Shown: positions 17,543-26,524 of the stretch, one piece after another
How positions within the stretch are numbered: position 1 is the first letter of the stretch
Layout of the letters: each line of letters opens with the position of its first letter
Assembly: GCF_001541095.1 (NCBI RefSeq)
Contig: NZ_LMXH01000004.1
Location: 278,429 to 342,428, forward strand
Reading direction: 5' to 3'
DNA length: 64,000 nucleotides
DNA from: Paenibacillus sp. FJAT-26967
GTDB taxonomy: Bacteria > Bacillota > Bacilli > Paenibacillales > NBRC-103111
The notes under the pieces: model-generated
What the model was told of the DNA's origin: nothing
Seen by the model: the letters and a program-made list of their open reading frames with translations, nothing else
The model's database searches: none
Translations under genes and position numbers: made by a program

Positions 17543-20032
17543 ATGATGAAGCGTCATACACTCCAGATGTACCTGCTAGCATTCCTGCTTATCTTGTCTA
17601 CGGTAGGCATGGGGGCTGCATCCCCGGTTCAAGCCGCCGAGACAGATGAACTGCCGCAAATCATTGCGCGCACATCTCCCTCCGTTGTTGCCATAATAGG
17701 CAAGCCCAGCAGCGGGAAAGCCGATAAGGATACAGATAAAGACCGCTATAACTTAGCGCACGGTACGGGAGTTATTATTAAATCAAGCGGAGTTATTATC
17801 ACCAATGCTCACGTCGTCAAGAGTATGTCCAATCTGGTCATCGTCACCTCCGACGGTAAGTCGCACAACGGCAAAGTGACACACTTGGATGAACAGAGTG
17901 ATCTTGCGCTGGTCAAGATCGAGGCAACCGGACTCCCTGCGGCTGCATTCGCTAATCCCAAAGACGTTCATGTCGGAGAGACCGTTGTTGCCATCGGCAC
18001 GCCCGTTTCTTTTGCTCTCCGCAATTCCGTCACCGTGGGGATTGTCAGCGGCATCGATCGCTCGGTGAACAACCAATACCAGCTGATCCAGACGGATGCG
18101 GCCATTAATCCCGGCAACAGCGGGGGCGCGTTAGTGAATAAAAAAGGCGAAGTTGTCGGAATTAATACCCTTAAATACGCAGAGTTTGGGGTGGACAACC
18201 TCGGTTTCGCCATACCGGTTGATACCATTAATTATGTACTCAAACATTTTGAAGCATATGGCAAGGTGAAACGTCCTTACCTGGGGCTTAAGCTGGAAGA
18301 AAGCTGGGAAGCAATCGTGGGCTTGCCCTCTGATGACGGCTTAAGCGTCGATTATGTCGAGCCGGATTCCCCGGCAGCCAAAGCCGGCTTCAAAGAAGGA
18401 GACAACCTGATCTCCCTTGGCGGGACTTCTGTGACGACGGCCGTACAATACAACGAGCTGCTCAAACAGTATCTTCCCGGCCAGAAAATCAGCCTGACTG
18501 TACAATCAGGCGGTTCTACGGTGAATCGGGAAGTTACGCTTGGCGAAGAAGCTGACAGCCCAGCCAAGGAAACTGTAATTAATGAAGATTCAGGGCTAAA
18601 TACGGATCGCGGGAAAACAAAGATCGGTGACAGCGTTCAAGGCTGGTCGATGAAATATCCATCAGGACTAAGCAAGCAGTCTCAAAGTGCTGAGGGAGAG
18701 AAGGTGCAGTTTGCGGATGCGAAGGGCGAATTCTCTCTGGCCATCCAAGTCGAGTCTCTCGAGGGAAGAGAGTTGTCATCCGCTGCGCTCCTTAAGATGG
18801 CCTCCGAAGCTAAGTTTGGCACAACACTGGAGAAGCAGTATGTCAAGAACGGAAACCAGCCTTATGCCAAAGTGGCAGGTAAGCTTGGAGACAGCTATTA
18901 TCAGATCCGCCTTCATCAGCATAAGGACAAGCTTTATATGCTGCTGCTGACCTATTATCAGGATCCGGAAAGCGGTACTAAGGTAGGAGCGGCCAAGTAT
19001 AACGACCTGCTCGATAGTTTCAAGACTTCATTTGACAGCAAAGACACGAAGCTTAAAGATATCGCCAGACCATCCGGCAGCAGCGGGCAGAACATATCCA
19101 ACGATTTTGGAGTGGCGCTCACGATACCGGACAAATGGCGTCAGCTCCCGTATTCTCCGCAAGCCCAGTTCTATAATGATTCCATGACACAAAGCCTGTC
19201 GATTGATGTCACTTCATTGACGGAGGGAGATACTCTGGAGGCTTGGATATCTCGGGACAAGAAGAACTTTGAAGAAACTTATACGTCCAAATACAGGGAG
19301 ATCTCGGATGTCAGAGACGGTAAGATCGACGGAATGATTTCCAAGGAGCAGACCTTCTCATCGACCATGGGAGATAAGTGGGAAAGCGAACACCATATTT
19401 ATGTAGTCAAGGACAGCTATAAATACAAATTTTCAATTTATTATCCCAAAGACCTGAACGCGGATGAAGCTGACCGTCTGAAAAGCTCCGTGATTGCTTC
19501 CATTCGTATAGACGGCAAAAGCATGGACCCTGCTATTGGAATTATTCAGGACGAGAATGAGCTGCTGGACAAAGACAAAACAACAACGGTTGTAAACAAG
19601 GACTACGGCTATTCCGTGAAGCTTCCGGAAACTTGGACCGAGGAATATGCTTCCGATTATGAAGATTCTATTCTGGAGAATGGAGAATCGTTCTTGTATA
19701 GCTTTGTTGGCGGTTATCTGGCTGTGGATGCGGTTGAAGGAGATGATTGGGAGACGGCTGCAGACGAACGCTCCACAGAGCACGAGGATAGTTCGCAAAC
19801 CGATTCTGATTACAAATACACATCCAAAGACATACAATTGTTCGGGACAACGGCCCGTAAGCTCACCGTGAATTATTCGATCCGCAAAGTGGCTTACGAA
19901 GAGACGGAGTACATTTTCTCCCGGAACGGATACGTTTACCTGGTCAGAACCCGAATCAACGATGCTGTACGGACGGATGCAAATAAGGAACGCCTTGAGA
20001 AAGCCCTGCAATCACTAGAGTTTCAGAAATAG
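17543..20032 (+). CDS. Secreted HtrA-like serine protease with PDZ and three C-terminal repeats
   Basis: 829 residues. Signal peptide (about 1-31, ending VQAAE); trypsin-like domain with His90 (TNAHVV), Asp120 (SDLALVKI) and Ser193 (GNSGGAL); a PDZ domain (about 246-340, DSPAAKAGFKEGDNLISLGG). Then comes an unusual half made of three similar modules, about 358-505, 528-655 and 678-826. Each starts with a short strand such as FGVALTIPDKW or YGYSVKLPETW and ends with a leucine/serine helix, like the PsbP/DUF1795 fold. HtrA/DegP proteases normally stop after one or two PDZ domains. There is no transmembrane anchor except the signal peptide. Quality control of exported proteins is the likely role; the repeats might bind wall, lipid or substrate. 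Confidence 0.88.
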   Translation: MMKRHTLQMYLLAFLLILSTVGMGAASPVQAAETDELPQIIARTSPSVVAIIGKPSSGKADKDTDKDRYNLAHGTGVIIKSSGVIITNAHVVKSMSNLVIVTSDGKSHNGKVTHLDEQSDLALVKIEATGLPAAAFANPKDVHVGETVVAIGTPVSFALRNSVTVGIVSGIDRSVNNQYQLIQTDAAINPGNSGGALVNKKGEVVGINTLKYAEFGVDNLGFAIPVDTINYVLKHFEAYGKVKRPYLGLKLEESWEAIVGLPSDDGLSVDYVEPDSPAAKAGFKEGDNLISLGGTSVTTAVQYNELLKQYLPGQKISLTVQSGGSTVNREVTLGEEADSPAKETVINEDSGLNTDRGKTKIGDSVQGWSMKYPSGLSKQSQSAEGEKVQFADAKGEFSLAIQVESLEGRELSSAALLKMASEAKFGTTLEKQYVKNGNQPYAKVAGKLGDSYYQIRLHQHKDKLYMLLLTYYQDPESGTKVGAAKYNDLLDSFKTSFDSKDTKLKDIARPSGSSGQNISNDFGVALTIPDKWRQLPYSPQAQFYNDSMTQSLSIDVTSLTEGDTLEAWISRDKKNFEETYTSKYREISDVRDGKIDGMISKEQTFSSTMGDKWESEHHIYVVKDSYKYKFSIYYPKDLNADEADRLKSSVIASIRIDGKSMDPAIGIIQDENELLDKDKTTTVVNKDYGYSVKLPETWTEEYASDYEDSILENGESFLYSFVGGYLAVDAVEGDDWETAADERSTEHEDSSQTDSDYKYTSKDIQLFGTTARKLTVNYSIRKVAYEETEYIFSRNGYVYLVRTRINDAVRTDANKERLEKALQSLEFQK

Positions 20033-20102
20033 ACGGCAGGAGCGAATAGAAGAATTGGGATTGCATGTCTATTCCCCTTCTTTTACAATGAGCTTACCAG
20101 GA

Positions 20103-20144
20103 ACAGACGGCGGAGAGACGCGTTCTCCCGGCCGTCTGTTTTTC
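20103..20144 (+). terminator. Intrinsic terminator after the HtrA-like gene
   Basis: ACAGACGG.. and CCGTCTGT arms with an inner GGAGA/TTCTCC stem, followed by TTTTT. Confidence 0.8.
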
Positions 20145-20174
20145 ATTTATCCGCATGAAGAGGGGACATAGGAC

Positions 20175-21062
20175 ATGCATACACTCGGAGCTATCGAAGC
20201 GGGCGGGACTAAATTTGTTTGTGCGGTGGGAAGAGAAGACGGTACAGTTCTAGAACGCATCAGCTTTCCGACAACAACGCCGGAAGAAACGATGGCCTCC
20301 GTCATTCATTTTTTCGAGGACAAGGAAGTTGAAGCGATCGGGGTAGGCTCTTTCGGGCCGGTTGATCCGAATAAACAAAGCCCGACTTATGGATATATCA
20401 CCACGACCCCCAAGCCTCATTGGGCTCATTACGATATGCTTGGCGAGCTGCGGAGGCGCTTTAATATCCCTATGGAGTTCGATACGGATGTAAACGGCGC
20501 AGCGCTTGGCGAGATGACCTGGGGGGCAGCCCGCGGGCTGCATAACTGTCTGTACATTACGGTCGGAACGGGCATCGGGGCCGGGGCTATCGCAAACGGC
20601 AGGGTCATCCATGGTCTGGCACACCCGGAAATGGGGCACCTGCTGCTCCGCCGGCATCCGCAGGACCCTTACGCGGGCAGGTGTCCGTACCACGGTGACT
20701 GCCTGGAAGGTCTTGCCGCCGGGCCCGCGATCGAAGCGCGCTGGGGTGTGAAAGCCAGCGAACTTGCCGCGGATCATCTGGCGTGGGAGATTGAAGCCGA
20801 TTATTTGGCGAAAGCATTGATGAGCTACGTGCTGGTCTTGTCGCCGGAGAAAATTATTATGGGCGGCGGAGTCATGAAGCAGGAGCAGCTCTTTCCGCTT
20901 ATCCGCGGCCGCTTCCAGCAGCTGATGAACGCTTATGTCCAGAAGCCGCAGGTACTTGCGGATATTGATGCTTACATTGTGGCTCCGCAGCTGGGAGATA
21001 ACGCGGGTATTTGCGGCGCTCTGGCGCTTGCTTCCAAGGCGCTCGGATTAAAAATCGGATAG
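20175..21062 (+). CDS. ROK-family fructokinase
   Basis: 295 residues. ATP-binding start GAIEAGGTKFVCAVG, hinge GVGSFGPVD, catalytic DTDVNGAALGE, and the zinc-binding module (HPEMGHLLLRRH followed by CPYHGDCLEGLAAGPAI) that marks the ROK fructokinase subgroup (GmuE/YdhR/ScrK). Phosphorylates fructose, possibly mannose, with ATP in the cytoplasm. AGAGGGG upstream of the ATG. It has terminators on both sides and no sugar transporter beside it. Confidence 0.9.
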   Translation: MHTLGAIEAGGTKFVCAVGREDGTVLERISFPTTTPEETMASVIHFFEDKEVEAIGVGSFGPVDPNKQSPTYGYITTTPKPHWAHYDMLGELRRRFNIPMEFDTDVNGAALGEMTWGAARGLHNCLYITVGTGIGAGAIANGRVIHGLAHPEMGHLLLRRHPQDPYAGRCPYHGDCLEGLAAGPAIEARWGVKASELAADHLAWEIEADYLAKALMSYVLVLSPEKIIMGGGVMKQEQLFPLIRGRFQQLMNAYVQKPQVLADIDAYIVAPQLGDNAGICGALALASKALGLKIG

Positions 21063-21078
21063 ACACAAGGTATTCCGC

Positions 21079-21110
21079 ACCTGTTCCTTAACCGGGACAG
21101 GTATTTTTTT
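21079..21110 (+). terminator. Intrinsic terminator after the fructokinase gene
   Basis: ACCTGTTCC and GGGACAGGT pair around a short loop, then seven T. Confidence 0.85.
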
Positions 21111-21161
21111 ATCCTACTTAAGAATGAGTACAATCGTCCTAAATATTGTCACGGGTTAAAG

Positions 21162-21176
21162 TGATAATGATTATCA
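21162..21176. promoter_or_regulatory. Fur box upstream of the siderophore importer operon
   Basis: TGATAATGATTATCA is a perfect 7-1-7 inverted repeat, identical to the Bacillus Fur core. It lies 6 bases before the -35 of the promoter at 21183, so Fur with iron should block transcription of the three genes downstream. Confidence 0.88.
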
Positions 21177-21182
21177 ACTTCA

Positions 21183-21211
21183 TTGACAATAGTCTGGGCG
21201 TATCTTACACT
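21183..21211 (+). promoter_or_regulatory. Promoter of the siderophore importer operon
   Basis: TTGACA, 17-base spacer, TACACT. A second candidate (TTGTCA 21146, GATTAT 21169) lies across the Fur box itself. Either would be iron-repressed. Confidence 0.6.
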
Positions 21212-21275
21212 TAGGGTAGAATTGACGGTCATCGGTCTATCCGATACGGCCGTGACAGCAAAGGGGTTTGCCGTC

Positions 21276-22283
21276 TTGCCTCTCAGAACGAATACCGCCA
21301 GAACAATAGGACTTATTGCAGGTGTCGTGCTGCTCATTCTGGCAATGGGCTGCAGCATCGTATACGGATATACAGGAACTACATGGCGGACCGCATGGGA
21401 TGCTTACCAATCTTTCAATGGCTCTAACGAACATCTGATCATCCGGGAAGCCCGGATGCCCAGAGCGCTGATTGCAGCGGCTGTCGGCTCCAGCCTGGCA
21501 GTTGCAGGCGTGCTTATGCAGGCGCTGACCAAGAACCCGCTTGCTTCACCCGGACTGCTCGGCATTAATGCGGGCGCGGGACTGCTGATTGTGATCGCGA
21601 TGTCCATCTTGTCCATCAGCTCCATGACCTCACTGGCCTGGATCGCCTTTCTGGGGGCCGCCCTCGCTGCGGCTGTTGTGTTCATGCTTGGTTCTGCCGG
21701 ACGCGAAGGGCTCACGCCGATGAAGCTCACACTGGCGGGTGCCGCAATCGCCGCACTTGCGAATTCGTTGACGCAGGGTGTCCTGCTTTCCAATGAAACA
21801 CGCATCCAGGATGTGCTCTACTGGCTCGCAGGTTCGATTGAAGGCCGCAAGCTGGATGTGCTGCTGCCGGTTCTTCCTTATCTGGGCGCTGCTTGGATTG
21901 TGGCCCTGCTGATCTCCAGTCAGATTAATGTGCTGATGATGGGCGACGATGTGGCCGTAGGTTTGGGACAACGGACCGCGGCTATCAAGCTTACTGCCGC
22001 AGTTGTCGTCGTGTTCCTTGCTGGCGGGTCTGTCGCCGTCGCGGGTCCGATCGGTTTTATCGGCATTATTGTGCCGCATTTGGTAAGGTTCATGTCAGGC
22101 GTGGATCACCGATGGGTGATTCCTTATGCGGGAGTATTCGGAGCGCTGCTTCTGGTTCTCGCCGACACGCTGGCCCGTTTCATTATTATGCCGCAGGAAG
22201 TGCCGGTCGGAGTAATGACCGCATTCATCGGTACACCGTTCTTCATCTATATCGCACGGAGGGGGTTTAAGGCTTCCTCATGA
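21276..22283 (+). CDS. Iron-siderophore ABC transporter permease 1 (FecCD family)
   Basis: Inner subunit of a type II importer, about 335 residues with nine or ten membrane helices. Signatures: LPRALIAAAVG-like MPRALIAAAVGSSLAVAG, the KNPLASPGLLGINAGAG loop, and IGFIGIIVPHLVRF, which contacts the ATPase. I prefer the TTG at 21276 because AAAGGGG lies 9 bases upstream and the product then begins PLRTNTARTIGLIAG as in relatives. A TTG at 21222 is an alternative. An earlier in-frame start at 21183 would sit on the promoter. It overlaps the next gene by four bases. Confidence 0.92.
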   Translation: MPLRTNTARTIGLIAGVVLLILAMGCSIVYGYTGTTWRTAWDAYQSFNGSNEHLIIREARMPRALIAAAVGSSLAVAGVLMQALTKNPLASPGLLGINAGAGLLIVIAMSILSISSMTSLAWIAFLGAALAAAVVFMLGSAGREGLTPMKLTLAGAAIAALANSLTQGVLLSNETRIQDVLYWLAGSIEGRKLDVLLPVLPYLGAAWIVALLISSQINVLMMGDDVAVGLGQRTAAIKLTAAVVVVFLAGGSVAVAGPIGFIGIIVPHLVRFMSGVDHRWVIPYAGVFGALLLVLADTLARFIIMPQEVPVGVMTAFIGTPFFIYIARRGFKASS

Positions 22284-23335
22284 GTCGTTACAAACATATT
22301 CGGTTGAATAAGCCTCCCATTTCGTTTGTTCTTGATAAACGCGCTCTTCTCGTTACGGGCGTACTTCTGGCCATTCTCATCTTGCTGATGCTGGTCGCTA
22401 CTGGAACGGGCGAGATCAAGATGAGTCCGCTTCAGGTCCTGAAGACTCTCCTGGGTATGGGGGCGCCGCAGGATGAACTCATTATCCACACGTTCCGGCT
22501 GCCACGTGTCCTGGTAGCCGTCCTGGTCGGAGCGGCCCTGGCTATGTCCGGGGCGATCATGCAGGGCGTCAGCCGCAACCCGCTGGCGTCCCCGGACATC
22601 ATCGGCATTACCGATGGTGCCGGCGTGTTCGTCGTCGCCTTCATCGTGGCGACGGCCGGTACCGGCAGCGCCTTCCTGGCGAAGGCCGAATACCTGCCGC
22701 TTGCGGCATTCATCGGCGCTTCGCTGACGGCACTGGTCATTATGGCGCTGGCCTGGAAGAACGGGCTGCCGCCCGTCAGGCTGGTGCTGATCGGCATCGG
22801 TATCGCGGCTTCACTGGCCGCACTGAATACGATGCTGATCCTGATGGCACCGCCGGTCCTGACCACCCAGGCCATCACATGGAAGGTCGGCAGCGTGTAC
22901 GGCTCCAACTGGAGCCATGTCGGCACGCTGGCTGCATGGATCGCCGTCCTGACGCCGATTCTCGCTTACATGATGCGAGGCATGAACGTGCAGGCGCTCG
23001 GCGATTCGGTCGCTACCGGCGTCGGCAGCCGGGTGAACCGGCAGCGCGTCGTGCTGATTCTGCTCAGCACCGCGCTCGCGGGTTCCGCCGTTGCCTTCGG
23101 CGGCGGTATCGCCTTCGTCGGGCTGATCGCGCCTCACATGGCGCGGCGGCTCGTAGGCAGCGCGTACGGCGCGCTGCTGCCGGCTTCAGCGCTGTTCGGC
23201 GCTCTGGTCGTGCTGCTGTCCGATTATATCGGACGCACGGCGTTTCCGCCGCATGATTACCCCGCAGGTATTTTTACCGCCTGCGTGGGAGCGCCCTACT
23301 TCATCTACTTACTGTACAAATCACGGAACATGTAA
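22280..23335 (+). CDS. Iron-siderophore ABC transporter permease 2 (FecCD family)
   Basis: 351 residues, partner of the preceding permease and translationally coupled by an ATGA overlap. Conserved parts: FRLPRVLVAVLVGAALAMSGAIMQG, RNPLASPDIIGITDGAGV, GGGIAFVGLIAPHMAR. With its partner it forms the heterodimeric channel for ferric siderophore uptake. Confidence 0.93.
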   Translation: MSRYKHIRLNKPPISFVLDKRALLVTGVLLAILILLMLVATGTGEIKMSPLQVLKTLLGMGAPQDELIIHTFRLPRVLVAVLVGAALAMSGAIMQGVSRNPLASPDIIGITDGAGVFVVAFIVATAGTGSAFLAKAEYLPLAAFIGASLTALVIMALAWKNGLPPVRLVLIGIGIAASLAALNTMLILMAPPVLTTQAITWKVGSVYGSNWSHVGTLAAWIAVLTPILAYMMRGMNVQALGDSVATGVGSRVNRQRVVLILLSTALAGSAVAFGGGIAFVGLIAPHMARRLVGSAYGALLPASALFGALVVLLSDYIGRTAFPPHDYPAGIFTACVGAPYFIYLLYKSRNM

Positions 23336-23461
23336 GGTTGGTTCCCGTCATATAAAATCTACACACGAGACACTGCCGCTACAGACAATAATCGGGGGCG
23401 TCATTATTTTGACAGCACCGTCCGCAAGGCCCATCTTTACTTGGCAAAGGAGATTGAGCGT

Positions 23462-24301
23462 ATGTATGGAATCGAAACCAAGTCGCTGACGCTATCATAT
23501 AATCAAACGGATATTATCGAGGATCTCGATCTGGAGATTCCTAAAGGTCAAATTACCGTCTTGATCGGCTGTAACGGCTGCGGTAAATCGACCCTGCTCC
23601 GCTCCATGGCCCGTCTGATGAAGCCAAAGGACGGAGCGGTGCTTCTCAACGGACAGGAGATCGCCAAGCAGTCAACTAAAGAAGTAGCCCGTCAGATGGC
23701 TATTCTGCCGCAAGGTCCGACTGCTCCCGAGGGTATGACGGTTTTTCAGCTCGTCAAACAGGGCCGCTATCCTCACCAGAACTGGCTGAAGCAGTGGAGT
23801 AAAGAGGATGAGGCCGCTGTTAACCGCGCGATGGAAGCAACAGGCATGGCCTCACTTGCCGAGCGGCAAGTGGATTCTTTGTCTGGAGGACAGCGCCAGC
23901 GTGCCTGGATCGCGATGACGCTGGCACAGGGTACGAACACGATTCTGCTCGACGAGCCGACTACGTATCTCGATATGACTCACCAGATCGAAATTCTGGA
24001 TCTGCTGTGGGAACTGAACGAGCGTGAGAACACGACCATCGTTATGGTTCTTCACGATCTTAACCTGGCGTGCCGTTACGCTCATCACATTGTAGCGCTG
24101 AGCGACAAGAAGGTATATGCCGCGGGCAAGCCGGAGGAAGTTGTAACCGAGGAATTGATCCGTAATGTGTTCGGGCTTAACTGCCGACTTGTGCGCGACC
24201 CGATTTTTGGTACACCGACTTGCGTACCGTTCGGCAAGGGCCGCAGAGTTCCCGGCTGCGAAGAGAACTGCGAACAGCCATGTATTGAAGTTGCGCTTTA
24301 A
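23462..24301 (+). CDS. Iron-siderophore ABC transporter ATPase (FecE/YusV family)
   Basis: 279 residues. Walker [10 protein letters not shown] near 40-48 (Cys in two variable positions of the loop), Q-loop [11 protein letters not shown], signature [12 protein letters not shown], Walker [14 protein letters not shown]-loop VLHDLN. The C-terminal tail is Cys-rich ([23 protein letters not shown]). AAAGGAG precedes the ATG at 23462. It powers the two upstream permeases. No substrate-binding protein is in this operon; the nearest candidate, at 27459, is a divergent lipoprotein. Confidence 0.93.
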   Translation: MYGIETKSLTLSYNQTDIIEDLDLEIPKGQITVLIGCNGCGKSTLLRSMARLMKPKDGAVLLNGQEIAKQSTKEVARQMAILPQGPTAPEGMTVFQLVKQGRYPHQNWLKQWSKEDEAAVNRAMEATGMASLAERQVDSLSGGQRQRAWIAMTLAQGTNTILLDEPTTYLDMTHQIEILDLLWELNERENTTIVMVLHDLNLACRYAHHIVALSDKKVYAAGKPEEVVTEELIRNVFGLNCRLVRDPIFGTPTCVPFGKGRRVPGCEENCEQPCIEVAL

Positions 24302-24327
24302 CCTTCACGGGGAATATTTTCTGAAAG

Positions 24328-24361
24328 CCAGCCTTCCTAATTAAAGGACTGCTGGTTTTTT
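24328..24361 (+). terminator. Intrinsic terminator after the siderophore importer operon
   Basis: CCAGC/GCTGG with inner TTCCT/AAGGA pairing, followed by seven T. Confidence 0.85.
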
Positions 24362-24601
24362 TGCGTTTAAGTTCACAGCTTATAAGGCTGAAGAGGCAAT
24401 TACTTAGGCCCGGGTAAGGATATACTATTCATTAGATATCCACCGTTCTTTTTTAAAAGTTGGATAAGGCTTTACCGGAACGGGATGTCCTTCAAGATCT
24501 AATCAACCTCCGGTTAATAATACTGGACAGGCAGAATCTTTTTCGTATAGAATAAAACCTTGTTTCCAATAAGGACATTCTTAACATAAGCAGGTGACAA
24601 C
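24362..24601 (+). other. Intergenic region before the NSS transporter gene
   Basis: 240 bases after the terminator with no gene. A possible promoter, TGGACA at 24524 and TATAGAAT at 24546-24553, lies 50 bases before the start. Nothing else recognised. Confidence 0.4.
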
Positions 24602-25951
24602 ATGAGTGACGTGAGTTCAGACAAAGCAGCAGGTAAAGGCGGCGGGGAACGTTTCTCTTCCCTCGGGTTCATTATGTCCGCAATCGGAAGTGCGATCGGC
24701 CTCGGGAATTTGTGGAAATTTCCTTACATTACAGGACTGTACGGTGGCGCAGCCTTTGTGCTGATTTTCATCTTTTGCCTTCTCATCGTAGGCATGCCGG
24801 TACTGCTGGCGGAAATGGCAATCGGACGGGCAGGCAGAGGGAATGCTTCTTCTTCTTTCCGCAACCTGGCCTCATCCGGACGCTGGGGCTTTTTTGGCTT
24901 CATCGGTGTGTTCGGTTCGTTTATGATTACTTCGTTCTACTCGGTCATTGCGGGATGGACGCTGCATTATGCGTTAAATTCTTTTACAGGCAAGCTCTAC
25001 AATGGGGTAGACTATAATGTCCAGTTTGAAACCTTCACCTCAGGATACAGCCCGCTCGGCTGGCAGTTTCTTATTCTGGGGCTGTCAGCGTGGGTAATTG
25101 CCCGCGGGGTTTCCGGCGGAATCGAGAAATTTAATAAGGTGCTCATCCCGGCACTGGCAGTGGTGCTGCTTATTCTGATGGGTCGCGCACTGACGCTGCC
25201 CGGATCGGGTGAGGGCGTCGAATTCTTCCTGATGCCGGATTTTAGCAAGCTGACAGGTGAATCGATACTGGTGGCACTCGGACAAGCGTTCTTCTCCATG
25301 TCAGTGGGTATGGGGGTCATGATTACCTATGGCTCTTATGTGCAAAAAGAGCAGTCGCTTGGCAAGGCAACCGTCGCTGTAACCGGCGGGAACCTTCTGT
25401 ATGCGATTATCGCCGGTCTGATTGTATTTCCCACCACCTTCTCGTTCGGATTGGAGCCTGCGCAAGGACCCGGCCTTGTGTTCGTCGTTCTTCCGGCTGC
25501 TTTCTCAGCCATGCCTCTGGGTGCAGCCTTCGGCGGCTTATTCTTCGTACTGCTGGCGATAGCGGCCTTCACTTCGATTCTCTCTCTGCTCGAAGTGCCG
25601 GTTGCGTTTGCTATGGATCGCTGGAAGTGGACACGGGCTAAAGCGACTGCATGGACAACAGCTGTCTGTTTTATTGTCGGTGTGCCTTCGGCTCTTTCCG
25701 TTGGGGGGGTACTAAGCGGGATTACGATCGGCGGGAAGAATATTTTCGATTCTCTGGACTTTGTGACCTCCAACGTTCTGCTGCCGGTCGGCGGTCTGGT
25801 CGTGACCTTGTTTATCGGGTACAAATCCAAACGGGCTATGGAAGAGGCGGGACTAAATGGGCCTATCTTGAAAATATGGGTCTTCCTGCTCCGGGTTATC
25901 ATCCCGCCAATGATTGTGCTTATTTTCTTGTACTCGATCGGTGTCATTTGA
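24602..25951 (+). CDS. Sodium-dependent transporter of the NSS/SNF family
   Basis: 449 residues with eleven or so membrane helices. The first helix has the sodium-site sequence SAIGSAIGLGNLWKFPY typical of neurotransmitter:sodium symporters. Further landmarks are ITSFYSVIAGWTLHY, SMSVGMGVMITYGSY and the LLEVPVAFAMDRWKW loop. Bacterial members (MhsT, YocR, YhdH) take up hydrophobic amino acids with sodium, so amino-acid uptake is likely but the exact substrate is not shown. GCAGGTG upstream of the ATG. Confidence 0.92.
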   Translation: MSDVSSDKAAGKGGGERFSSLGFIMSAIGSAIGLGNLWKFPYITGLYGGAAFVLIFIFCLLIVGMPVLLAEMAIGRAGRGNASSSFRNLASSGRWGFFGFIGVFGSFMITSFYSVIAGWTLHYALNSFTGKLYNGVDYNVQFETFTSGYSPLGWQFLILGLSAWVIARGVSGGIEKFNKVLIPALAVVLLILMGRALTLPGSGEGVEFFLMPDFSKLTGESILVALGQAFFSMSVGMGVMITYGSYVQKEQSLGKATVAVTGGNLLYAIIAGLIVFPTTFSFGLEPAQGPGLVFVVLPAAFSAMPLGAAFGGLFFVLLAIAAFTSILSLLEVPVAFAMDRWKWTRAKATAWTTAVCFIVGVPSALSVGGVLSGITIGGKNIFDSLDFVTSNVLLPVGGLVVTLFIGYKSKRAMEEAGLNGPILKIWVFLLRVIIPPMIVLIFLYSIGVI

Positions 25952-26064
25952 GTGGTGATGTAAATCTGCTCATTTCTTTAGCATAAAGACATTGATGTTG
26001 CTTCATCCTATAGGGGTCTCTGACTAGGAATCCAGAACCAAATCAGACCGAGGGAGGCCCCAAC

Positions 26065-26337
26065 ATGGCAGACGAAGTACGTGAATACGACTCCAGCTTA
26101 CAGTCGCAGAATCCAATTTCTCAAGCCCAGAATTCACTGGAAAAAGTGCACAACGCTGTTTCCCAGGCGTTGACGCATCCGACCGAGCAGTTGGAAGCGC
26201 AGGCTCATGCGGCAATCGGACATGCGGAGAGAGCTGCCGAGACGGCATCGCTCAGTCTGAATCAGCAGGCTTATGACGAAATAGAAGCCGGATTGCAGCA
26301 GGAGAAAGAGGATCTTCAGAACGGTACCCGCTCCTAA
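26065..26337 (+). CDS. Small helical protein of unknown function
   Basis: 90 residues, soluble, acidic, rich in Ala, Gln and Glu and almost wholly helical (SQAQNSLEKVHNAVSQAL, LEAQAHAAIGHAERAAETAS). GGGAGG upstream of the ATG and a very strong terminator downstream make it a convincing stand-alone gene. No family recognised. Confidence 0.75.
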   Translation: MADEVREYDSSLQSQNPISQAQNSLEKVHNAVSQALTHPTEQLEAQAHAAIGHAERAAETASLSLNQQAYDEIEAGLQQEKEDLQNGTRS

Positions 26338-26345
26338 CTGTCTGT

Positions 26346-26401
26346 TCTCCCGTGTTCCTTCTGCGCAGGATTCTCTGCCGGAAGGAACACGGGAGATTTT
26401 T
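26346..26401 (+). terminator. Very strong intrinsic terminator
   Basis: TCTCCCGTGTTCCTTC and GAAGGAACACGGGAGA form a perfect 16-bp stem followed by TTTTT. Confidence 0.92.
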
Positions 26402-26524
26402 ATAGAAACGTGCTTTAGCTACTGCGTGGTACGTGGCGGGATTTTAGTTCGCGCCCGCTTTTATGATATGATTAAAGGAAGAAGTGTCCAGCAAAACCAT
26501 CACTTATTGGGAGGGTTTATGAAT

